Positions 8,939 through 17,041 of a stretch of DNA of 56,184 nt are shown here, in pieces (the first letter of the stretch is position 1; each line of letters starts with the position of its first letter). The DNA is from Bradyrhizobium sp. (GTDB lineage Bacteria > Pseudomonadota > Alphaproteobacteria > Rhizobiales > Xanthobacteraceae). The DNA is taken from the NCBI GenBank assembly GCA_028290305.1, contig JAQGKC010000193.1, forward strand, positions 1 through 56,184, read 5' to 3'. The notes beneath the pieces were generated by a model, which worked only from the letters and a program-made list of their open reading frames with translations, was not told where the DNA came from and searched no databases. Both the position numbers and the translations under genes were made by a program.

Positions 8939-10326
8939 CTGGCTTCAAGGCTTCGATACGAACCTTGCGAACCGCCCGTCTGTCCGCCTTGCCGATTCCG
9001 GCGATTACCCGAACTGCCCGTGAGGCAGACAAGATCGGTTCTGCCGCCTCGGGCTCCGATTCACCTAAGCCCAGCAAAAACTACAACCTTGTGGCCAAAG
9101 ACATTTTGGAGAAGGAGATCTCGGCGGGTGAGCTGACACGACGTGAAGCGCGCGATGCGGCTTGGTGCCTGTGGGAGACGACGCCCGCATTGGCGTTGAG
9201 CAACCCAATAGTCACGTCGCTGATAAAAGCGACGGAGACCTCGGGCAGAAGGCAACCGTTTCGGGCGTTGGCCTCGTCTTACATGGCGAGTTATGCGCCT
9301 GATCGGAACCGGATCGAGGAGATTTCCTCAGTTCTCATGCGCCTAGCCAGCGGCATGGGTAAGCCGTGGGCACCGCTCCAAAACGACCTGAACCTGTTCC
9401 ATTTTGTGGATGGGCCGCAAAACCTCGCGCGGATGGCGGTCGAGCGTAGCATATCACCGACAGAAGTGCTGTCTGGATATGGGCTGGGCGCCGTGAATGC
9501 ACAATCCGGCTTTGCCAAGTATTGCATCGCGAGGGCGCTTGAACAGATGCGCGATGGGAAAGAGCCGCGCCACGAGGTGCGGCTGAAATGGGTCAAGACT
9601 TTCGCACTCCGGGATGGCCGCGAATTGTTGTTTCAGGAGCATGGCCCGCTGGTTGCGGATGCCCTGCTTTTGCCGTTTGGCGACACCACTCCCGAAGAGG
9701 ACGTTACTGACAAATTCCTGGCAATTCTGCTCCGCCTCTTTGGCGATCCGCGATCGCAACCGGCGAAGTGGGCCCGGATGCGGGAGGCTGCCACAATTGT
9801 TCGGCGTTGGCTGACAAAACAGTCCCTCAGACAGTTCCTCGAAGTGGTTGATCAGACGGCCGACGATAGAATGTGGAAGCACCGTCGGGCGTTTTGGGGC
9901 GCGGTATATGATCGCGGGCTCATCTCCGATGCCTGGGTCGTTTTCACGCCCCTCGGTGCAGACGTCGCTCGTCGCACCTTTGGCAAAGAAATCTCTTTTG
10001 CAACGTTTGACCGTGGCTCCGTTTTGAAGGGACAGGCGGTTCTCTTGTTGCGGATCGGTCGTAGCGTCGTTGCGGAATGGAGTCACGCGGGCCGATGCAT
10101 CATTTGGAATGACGCGGAAGCGGGCGGGGCTCCTGCGCTCCATGCGATTACCTATCGACCCCACTATTTGCGGGCTCCTGAAGGAGCATATTCCGATCTT
10201 GCTGAACCCATCTTTGCAATATCGCACCAAGGTGCGGAAAATTATGCGTGGCAGTCCAAGGTGGCGGAAAAGATTCATCAGATAACCGGCGTTCGAATTG
10301 GTCAACGCGAGTATCAGGTAACCTAA
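8935..10326 (+). CDS. zorC: Zorya type I protein ZorC (EH-signature protein)
   Basis: The predicted protein has 463 residues and a GTG start inside the zorB stop. The C-terminal part carries the EH-signature features I associate with ZorC: an FWGAVYDRGLISDAWVVF stretch, then VLLLRIGRSVVAEWSHAGRC near residues 365-385. ZorC is a cytoplasmic component thought to bind DNA and act with ZorD once the membrane motor senses phage entry. It defines type I Zorya, since type II has zorE instead. The stop codon overlaps the zorD start (TAATG). Confidence 0.88.
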   Translation: MTGFKASIRTLRTARLSALPIPAITRTAREADKIGSAASGSDSPKPSKNYNLVAKDILEKEISAGELTRREARDAAWCLWETTPALALSNPIVTSLIKATETSGRRQPFRALASSYMASYAPDRNRIEEISSVLMRLASGMGKPWAPLQNDLNLFHFVDGPQNLARMAVERSISPTEVLSGYGLGAVNAQSGFAKYCIARALEQMRDGKEPRHEVRLKWVKTFALRDGRELLFQEHGPLVADALLLPFGDTTPEEDVTDKFLAILLRLFGDPRSQPAKWARMREAATIVRRWLTKQSLRQFLEVVDQTADDRMWKHRRAFWGAVYDRGLISDAWVVFTPLGADVARRTFGKEISFATFDRGSVLKGQAVLLLRIGRSVVAEWSHAGRCIIWNDAEAGGAPALHAITYRPHYLRAPEGAYSDLAEPIFAISHQGAENYAWQSKVAEKIHQITGVRIGQREYQVT

Positions 10327-13319
10327 TGGCCCTTACATACTCCTGCTCATTGCTGCCGGATGGCGTTCGCATTCAAGCAAAACGCCGCCGCTTGCTCAAA
10401 TCCACCGACGTTGCCGTGTCGAATTGGGTCGACGAGGCGGGTTCGAGCGGCGTGGCAGCGCGCGTGCTGTTGGCGGCTGTCGAAAGCCAGGAGGCGCGTG
10501 CGGACGAAAAGTCGGTCCTGTTGTCGCACCAATATGCTGCAAAGGTGCCGGCGTCGATCGCCAACCACCTCAATATTCCCGCGCTGTCGCTGCTGTCGGT
10601 GACGCTGACATTCGATGGACGGGTTGACACACCTGACGGCACGATCCGCGCCCGGTGGTTTGACGAACGTACACGTTCGGTTTCGGCCAGGCGGGTCGGT
10701 GCGTTCGTTGAGGTAGGCGATCAGACCGCGCGCCTCTCATCTGCCCTATTTGAACTGCTGGAGGCAATCGATGGCTTTAACGACAGCGTCGGTCGCGACA
10801 TCGAGGCCCGCATCACAAAGTGGCAACCGGTTCAGGTCGCGCTACAGGAAGTGACGGGATCCGAGGTCAAGGCGGACGGCTTTCTCGGTTCGCTGACGAT
10901 CTATCAAGCCGGCAGCTTCGCGCTCGACGCACGCGAAACAGCAAACGGACCTGACCTGGTTCCTGTGCTGATGGGGCGCAACAAGGCTCCGTCTCTGGAT
11001 GATAACGCACCAGCTGAGGATGACGGAAACGGTGAGGCTCACGACAGCGAACTCCGCGACGACAGCGCCGACGCGTTGCTGCCGCCGGAGTTGCAGAAGA
11101 GGTTCGCCGACGAGCGGTTTGGTCCTTCGGGCAAAACCCGCGACGCCTACGTACTCGCCCGCAACACCTTTGTCATCCTCGACCCGGATCTCAAGGTTGC
11201 GCTCGACGTTGTCCGCGAAATGCGCAAGGCCAACCCGGAGGTACGTCGCAACTTCCTTCGCAATCCACGACCCGCCATCGCAACGGCGCTTGGACGCGAT
11301 GATGCTGATCTGGCCGCGGTTGGTCTTTTTGTCGAGACGAGGCAATATTCTGAGCGCGTCCTCGGATTGGGAATCTGGGATCCGCCGAAGCTGCCCTGGA
11401 TGCAGAAGAAGGCTGGGCAGTGGGCACCCGAGACGTTCCCGGTCACGTTGCGCGGTAGGACCATCGAACTGACGCCGGAACGGCTCGACGAGATTATCGA
11501 GCAGGTCGATGTCGCTAAGCGAGAAGAGCGTCCGGACGTCGCCATCAATCAGGAAATCTATACGGTCGTCGAGGTTGAAGCTGCCGTAGCAGGTTTGCGC
11601 TTCTCAACGAAAGAGCCGGGCACTGACGGAAACCCAGAGCCCGAAGAGGATGAGGATCTGCCTGCTGACGATGAAAATGTGCTCATCATCAAGCAGAATA
11701 TCGACGGCGTAGAACATCAGCTCAGCCATCCGCGACGGCCCGTCTTGATCAGCCGGGACTTGCCGATTGCCAGCCTTGCCCTGACCCGGCCGAAGCCGCA
11801 TCAAACTGAAGGCTTCAAATGGCTGGTTGATGCATGGGAGGCTGGCTGGCCAGGCGTTCTGCTTGCGGACGACATGGGCCTCGGCAAGACATTCCAGGCA
11901 TTGGCCTTCATGGCCTGGGTTCGAGCCAATATGACAGCGAAGGCCCGCGGAGTTTCGGCCGCGCCCGCCAAAGGTCCAATCTTGATCGTTGCGCCTACCG
12001 CTCTCCTGCGAAACTGGGCGGCGGAGTCTGCGCTTCACCTTGCGCCCGATGTTCTGGGCGACCGGATCGACGCGTTCGGCCCCGGGCTCAAACAGCTCAA
12101 GCGCGCGAGGGCGGCCGACTGGACACCGGAGGATGCGCTGGATGTCGACAGGCTCCGGAGCGCGGACTGGATCCTGACGACTTATGAGACGCTCGCCGAT
12201 AATCATCGGGCCTTTGCACGGGTTCCATGCTCCATCGTCATTTTCGACGAAATGCAAAAGGTGAAGTCGCCGGGCACCATCAATACCCATGCCGCCAAGG
12301 CCCTGAATGCGGATTTCGTGCTCGGCCTAACTGGGACGCCGATCGAGAACCGCCTGGAAGATCTGTGGTGCATCATGGATCGCGTGGCGCCCGGTTATCT
12401 CGGAGACCTGAAGACGTTCTCCGCCACCCACACCGACGATGCCCACGACGCGTTGAATGAGCTCAAGGCAAAGCTTGATGAACCGCGGCTCGGTCATCCC
12501 GCCATCATGCTGCGGCGAATGAAGGACCAGATCCTGGTCGGCCTGCCGGCAAAGAGCATCAAGCCCTATCGCGTCGACATGCCACCAGCGCAAAGCGAGG
12601 CCTATGCGAGTGCGGTCCGGGAGGCGCAGTCAGGCGAGCGATCGCCCGGCGCGATGCTGAAGGTGATCCATGCGCTTCGATCCATTTCGCTGCATCCCAA
12701 CGGGGGCGGCGATATCGATCCCTATGATCCGGAAGCGGCGACCAAATGGGTCAGCGAATCCGCGCGAGTGAAGGAGGTCTTCGCAATTCTTAAGCAGATT
12801 GAGAAGAACGGCGAAAAGGCGCTGGTCTTTCTAGAGCATCGCGACGTCCAGACCACCTTTGCGGCAGCGGCGGCGACGCTGCTCGGATTAAGGTCGGAAC
12901 CGGTCATCATCAACGGGACGACGCCGGGCGCGAAGCGCCAGGACATTGTCGATCGCTTTCAGAACGGACTTCCGGGCTTCAACCTGATGGTTCTGTCGCC
13001 AAAAGCTGCAGGCGTCGGCCTGACCATCACGGCCGCCAACCACGTGATCCATCTCAGTCGCTGGTGGAATCCGGCCGTCGAGGACCAGTGCAATGATCGC
13101 GTCTATCGCATCGGACAATCAAAGCCAGTGACGGTCCACGTGCCGATGGCTGTGCATCCGTCGCTCGGCGACAGATCTTTCGACGCTAATCTCGATCGAT
13201 TGCTGGAATCCAAGCGCTCGCTATCACGCCACATGCTGGCGCCGCCCGTGGGGGAGGCCGACGTCGGCGTGCTCTTCAATGAGACCATCGGAACGTCCGA
13301 AGGCGGGACACGGCTGTGA
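10326..13319 (+). CDS. zorD: Zorya type I protein ZorD (SNF2-family helicase)
   Basis: The protein has 997 residues when started at the ATG overlapping the zorC stop. An open frame continues 78 bases upstream, but that stretch lies inside zorC. The first 450 residues are a Zorya-type N-terminal region with acidic linkers. The SNF2 ATPase core follows: motif I LLADDMGLGKT at about 513-523, motif II IFDEMQK near 639, GLTGTPIENR, and the C-terminal lobe with SPKAAGVGLTITAANHVI and DRVYRIGQ near 895-935. ZorD is the ATP-driven helicase/nuclease effector thought to attack invading DNA. All helicase motifs look intact. Confidence 0.93.
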   Translation: MALTYSCSLLPDGVRIQAKRRRLLKSTDVAVSNWVDEAGSSGVAARVLLAAVESQEARADEKSVLLSHQYAAKVPASIANHLNIPALSLLSVTLTFDGRVDTPDGTIRARWFDERTRSVSARRVGAFVEVGDQTARLSSALFELLEAIDGFNDSVGRDIEARITKWQPVQVALQEVTGSEVKADGFLGSLTIYQAGSFALDARETANGPDLVPVLMGRNKAPSLDDNAPAEDDGNGEAHDSELRDDSADALLPPELQKRFADERFGPSGKTRDAYVLARNTFVILDPDLKVALDVVREMRKANPEVRRNFLRNPRPAIATALGRDDADLAAVGLFVETRQYSERVLGLGIWDPPKLPWMQKKAGQWAPETFPVTLRGRTIELTPERLDEIIEQVDVAKREERPDVAINQEIYTVVEVEAAVAGLRFSTKEPGTDGNPEPEEDEDLPADDENVLIIKQNIDGVEHQLSHPRRPVLISRDLPIASLALTRPKPHQTEGFKWLVDAWEAGWPGVLLADDMGLGKTFQALAFMAWVRANMTAKARGVSAAPAKGPILIVAPTALLRNWAAESALHLAPDVLGDRIDAFGPGLKQLKRARAADWTPEDALDVDRLRSADWILTTYETLADNHRAFARVPCSIVIFDEMQKVKSPGTINTHAAKALNADFVLGLTGTPIENRLEDLWCIMDRVAPGYLGDLKTFSATHTDDAHDALNELKAKLDEPRLGHPAIMLRRMKDQILVGLPAKSIKPYRVDMPPAQSEAYASAVREAQSGERSPGAMLKVIHALRSISLHPNGGGDIDPYDPEAATKWVSESARVKEVFAILKQIEKNGEKALVFLEHRDVQTTFAAAAATLLGLRSEPVIINGTTPGAKRQDIVDRFQNGLPGFNLMVLSPKAAGVGLTITAANHVIHLSRWWNPAVEDQCNDRVYRIGQSKPVTVHVPMAVHPSLGDRSFDANLDRLLESKRSLSRHMLAPPVGEADVGVLFNETIGTSEGGTRL

Positions 13320-14232
13320 AGAGCTTAATCGTCAGGGAGCCATGGATCGGCATGACCTGGACGGCAGCAAGACGTGGGAGCTGCGCACCCAGCACACAAC
13401 CATGCGCGGCGAAATCGCGCTGATCCAAAAGGCACTGGCCAGATCGTCGGTGTCGCCGACCTCATTGACAGCTTGCCTCAACTTGATCCGGAGGGGCTCG
13501 CCGAGTCCGTCCAGTTCCACGGCGTGCCGTACTCGGAGCAGACGAGCGCCATAGCGGATGGCTGGCTTTTCCCCTGGCTGATCGTCAACGCGCGGCCGCT
13601 GTCGTCGCTCGTCCCCTATCTTCATCCCAGTGGCGCGGTCACCTGGGTCAATCTTGATCCGGGCGTCACCCAGTCGATCGCACGTGCCAGGCAGGGAAGC
13701 CGGGTCGAACCAGCCTTGGCGACTTCGAGGACCGCACCGCTTCCGGCGCCACCCCGTCCGGCTCAAGCGTCCACCATGCCCGACACTACAGCGCAGGAGC
13801 CCGATCGCAGTGGTAAAATTGAAGCCAGAATTTCGCCAGCACTTGAAGCCGAACTGGTTGCGAGCGCCGACCGGGTAGGGCTGCGGGTCAAGGCGCTCGG
13901 TTCTGACACAAAGATGCGCAGCTTCACCGTGCCGTCGCGGGCGGGGGATCAGATCGTCATGGTGAACCGCCTGGCGCGGTCCGCGCCGCGCTTCCAGATC
14001 TTCCTGGCGCCGGCTCTCGACACCCGGACTGTGGCCGACATCGCGGCCGTTGCCGGTGCACAGCGCTTCATCAACGCCAGGACGAACGACCATGGGATGC
14101 GGGACAGCGCCTTCCGCGCCCTCAAGGAGCCGCAGTCCCGACGGGGAGCCGTTTGGTCATGGCTGGCTGCGGGAAAAATATCGTACTGGCGAGCATTTCA
14201 GCAAACTGATCGAAGTTATCCGCAGTAAGTAA
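13316..14232 (+). pseudogene. ASCH-domain protein gene broken by about three single-base shifts
   Basis: A GTG start overlaps the zorD stop and reads VKSLIVREPWIGM, the typical opening of ASCH-domain (RNA-binding, EVE/PUA-like) proteins. Near 13354 the reading moves to the next frame (DGSKTWELRTQHTTMRGEIA). Near 13430 it moves again (GTGQIVGVADLIDSLPQL) and stays open to about 14130. Near 14135 it moves once more to end SPDGEPFGHGW and stop at 14232. Each jump fits one base: two losses, then a gain. Homology continues smoothly across all three, so one ancestral gene of about 305 codons is clear. Either it is a true pseudogene or the sequence has indel errors here. The position suggests it was the fifth gene of the Zorya transcript. 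Confidence 0.75.
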
Positions 14233-14583
14233 CCAACAGGGCGATGCAGCATGATCCACACCAACGACGTCATGGCGGTTTCATCGGTAGCACTATCCAT
14301 CGCGACGTTCATTCCGGCTTGGGCGGGTACGATACCGAGCTCAAAAATTTCGTTGCGTATGCGGATCGAAGGCCCCAAACGCCGACGTCCATTGCAGAAA
14401 TTGTTCAATCATTTCATCTTCAGGTAGAATCGTACATGATCCAGTCCGATTCGCATTATCGAGGCAGTTGGTAAATGATTGAGAGACGGACCATGACGGA
14501 AGAATAGGCGTGAGCGTTTCATTGCCGCTCAGTTGTAGGCAGCCGGTTCAATATAACTGCAATACCGATAGATGGATATGTAA
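14233..14583. other. intergenic, no gene seen
   Basis: These 351 bases have lower GC than zorCD. A 76-codon frame is present on the plus strand, but its composition and lack of a ribosome site argue against it. Confidence 0.5.
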
Positions 14584-15158
14584 GTGCAAACCTTAGAACG
14601 GCTTATGCGCAGGTTTCCTTGCAGAAGCCGACTTACTTCGTTGCTAGAGCGCATACTGTCGGCCGAGCCTGACCTCGAGCTCGATCTTGAAATTCACCGC
14701 TTATTTTCCCGTCAAGTCTCGGAAGACTTCTTTCGCGTCGAAAGGACTGTGACATATCGGACGGATGGTCGAGAAGATTATACAGTCGATGACTCAGAGT
14801 GGCTTTGGGCTCATGGCGACTCAATCGGTTCCGTCGATGACAACGGTGTCACGACATATTGGAGCGGAAGGCCACCGGGATTTTGGACGAATTGTCGGAA
14901 ATTCCTAGATACACAACGCGCGTTGAGCACGCATTGAATCTTAAGTGGGAAATCCTCTCACACAAAGAGACCGTGACTGTCGAGGAAATCGTAAGCCGCT
15001 CGGAAGATGGGGACCAAAGCGAATTTACCCCGGTTTATAAGGTGACCGTTGGCGGGGGAACGAAGATCCACATAAGCGACCAAGGTCTGCGCTCGCCGGC
15101 AAAGGCGATTGTTGTTGCCGTGATTGAATACCTGCTTCTGTCTGATGAGGATCTGTGA
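14584..15158 (+). pseudogene. phage-type protein (ABA-sandwich-like), frameshifted
   Basis: The 5' half (GTG at 14584) encodes LERILSAEPDLELDLEIHRL and continues through an acidic stretch to about 14875. The 3' half, in another frame, encodes RYTTRVEHALNLKWEIL and ends SPAKAIVVAVIEYLLLSDED at 15158. Together they have the shape of small prophage proteins with a 'Y-T-x-x-(I/V)-D/E-A-L-x-L' core and an 'A-x-x-A-x-x-x-L' ending, but neither half alone is complete. One base lost around 14870-14905 explains the split. A real two-gene arrangement is less likely because the second frame has no ribosome site. Confidence 0.5.
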
Positions 15159-15322
15159 CGCGGAACATGGCTCCGCCTAGTGATAAGTGGCCGCCCTCGC
15201 CAGTAGGTTCGATCTGGTACTGACAAAGCTAAAGCGTCGGAGCGGAAATACAATATGGACTTTCTGTATCGATGACGACAGAGAGTAATTAACAGTCTCT
15301 AATTCCAATAAGCGGGGAACGA

Positions 15323-17041
15323 GTGGCACAACAGGCAGCTTCACTTAAGTTACAAGAAGTCGGCGACATCAAAGGTGAGTTTATTGTTGCGAGGTACCAG
15401 CGCGGATACAGGTGGACCGAAAACGAGGTCGTGCGTCTATTGGACGATGTATTCACCAATGGCGCTAGACAATATGTATTGCAGCCGGTCGTCGTAAAGG
15501 ACCTCGGCGACAGCCGATGGGAATTGATCGACGGCCAGCAACGGTTGACAACGCTCTACTTGATTTTTGCGTTCATGCAGCGTGAAGGCCTGCAGAATGC
15601 ACCGCCGCCATTTAGCGTAACGTATGAAACGCGTGCCGACAGTATATCGTATATGAAAGAGTTAGATTTCGACCGGCATACGGAAAATGTCGATTTCTTT
15701 CACCTTTATATGGCCTCTGAGGCGATTAAAAAATGGTTCGCTGCCCATGGCGCGCGCCGTCAGAACGTTGCGAACAAGTTCTACGAGTACCTCTTCGATC
15801 AAGTGGTCGTTATTTGGTATGAGGCCCCGCACGAAGCTGACTCTGTTTCGCTTTTTACGCGGCTGAATGTCGGACGAATCCCCCTCACGGACGCAGAGTT
15901 ATTCAAGGCTTATTTGCTCTCGAAGAATTCGGATCCGGAAGGCCGGGATCGCCGAAATGAATACGCCGTGCAATGGGATATGATCGAAAGAGATCTGCGC
16001 GATCCGGATGTATGGGCATTCGTCGCGGGGACGCACGCTGACGACTCCCCGACTCGTATTTCGCTCCTGCTGGATACGCTGGCGAATTATACGGACGAGC
16101 GTTATCGTCCGCAGTTTCATACGTTCGAATCGCTTCGGAAGAGCGCCACTGAAACAAGCGTCGAGGCGGTATGGAATCGAGTCCTAGAACTCCACGCGTT
16201 AATTCTAGAATGGTTCGACAACAGAAAGCTGTATCATAAGGTTGGCTATTTGATCGCGGTTGGGCACCAGTTTGTTGATCTGGTCCGTTATTCGCGCGAC
16301 AAAACTAAATCGCAGTTCGAAGCGACACTAAGCGGGCTTATCCGGAAGGAGTTGGACGTCAGTCCATCGGATATTTCAGCGTTGAGCTATGAAACTGACG
16401 CAGGATATAGACAGTGTGAGAATCTTCTTTTTCTAATGAATGTCGAGACCATCGCGCGCGTAGACGATTCCGCAGAGCGGTATTCATTTCGAGCTCATAA
16501 GAACGGGACCTGGTCACTTGAACACATCCACGCGCAAAATGCCGAGGTGCTCACAAAAGAAGAGCAGTGGAAAGACTGGTTGCGCCTGCATCGGGCGGCA
16601 CTCGTCGACGCTCCGGCCGGTGATCTGGCCGCAAAGCAGAAGCTGATTGATAGGATTGATCAGCTGAGCCACGTTGACGGCAGGACTTTTCAGGTTCTAG
16701 CGAGCGAGGTGGGAGCGTTCTTTACGCAGGCTGACGAGTCGAACGGAGCGTCGACGCATTCCGCCCATTCGATCAGCAACCTTGCTTTGCTTTCCGTCGA
16801 AAACAACAGTGCTCTAGGAAACGCTGTGTTTGAAGTGAAACGCCGCAAAATACTGGAGCTAGATAAAGCCGCAGCCTATATTCCGATCTGCACGCGAAAC
16901 GTGTTTCTCAAATACTACACCAAATCGGATGCTCAGCAGGGACACTTTTGGAGCATGCAAGACCGAGAATCTTATCTCCAGGCGATGATAGGAGAAGCGG
17001 GTGTGCTACGTCCGTATTTGAAAGAGGAAGTATCGTGCTGA
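15323..17041 (+). CDS. DUF262/DUF1524 protein (GmrSD-like)
   Basis: The predicted protein has 572 residues and a GTG start behind ggggaacga. The N-terminal DUF262 (ParB/Srx-like nucleotide-processing fold) shows YQRGYRW near residues 25-31 and the family motif DGQQRLTTL at about 70-78. The C-terminal region has a DUF1524 HNH-type signature: LEHIHAQN near 398, and a downstream ISNLALLSVENNSALGN block. In GmrSD type IV restriction enzymes DUF262 hydrolyses NTPs and DUF1524 cleaves modified phage DNA. The stop overlaps the next DUF262 gene by 7 bases. Lower GC than the Zorya genes suggests a separate origin. Confidence 0.85.
   Translation: MAQQAASLKLQEVGDIKGEFIVARYQRGYRWTENEVVRLLDDVFTNGARQYVLQPVVVKDLGDSRWELIDGQQRLTTLYLIFAFMQREGLQNAPPPFSVTYETRADSISYMKELDFDRHTENVDFFHLYMASEAIKKWFAAHGARRQNVANKFYEYLFDQVVVIWYEAPHEADSVSLFTRLNVGRIPLTDAELFKAYLLSKNSDPEGRDRRNEYAVQWDMIERDLRDPDVWAFVAGTHADDSPTRISLLLDTLANYTDERYRPQFHTFESLRKSATETSVEAVWNRVLELHALILEWFDNRKLYHKVGYLIAVGHQFVDLVRYSRDKTKSQFEATLSGLIRKELDVSPSDISALSYETDAGYRQCENLLFLMNVETIARVDDSAERYSFRAHKNGTWSLEHIHAQNAEVLTKEEQWKDWLRLHRAALVDAPAGDLAAKQKLIDRIDQLSHVDGRTFQVLASEVGAFFTQADESNGASTHSAHSISNLALLSVENNSALGNAVFEVKRRKILELDKAAAYIPICTRNVFLKYYTKSDAQQGHFWSMQDRESYLQAMIGEAGVLRPYLKEEVSC

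Noticed and set aside
10248..10325. Upstream extension of the zorD reading frame
   Set aside because: It lies inside zorC. The TAATG overlap gives a natural start at 10326.
13374..14228. A 284-codon frame taken as a free-standing gene
   Set aside because: Its first 18 codons are an off-frame reading of the ASCH gene. Homology starts mid-frame and continues from other frames.
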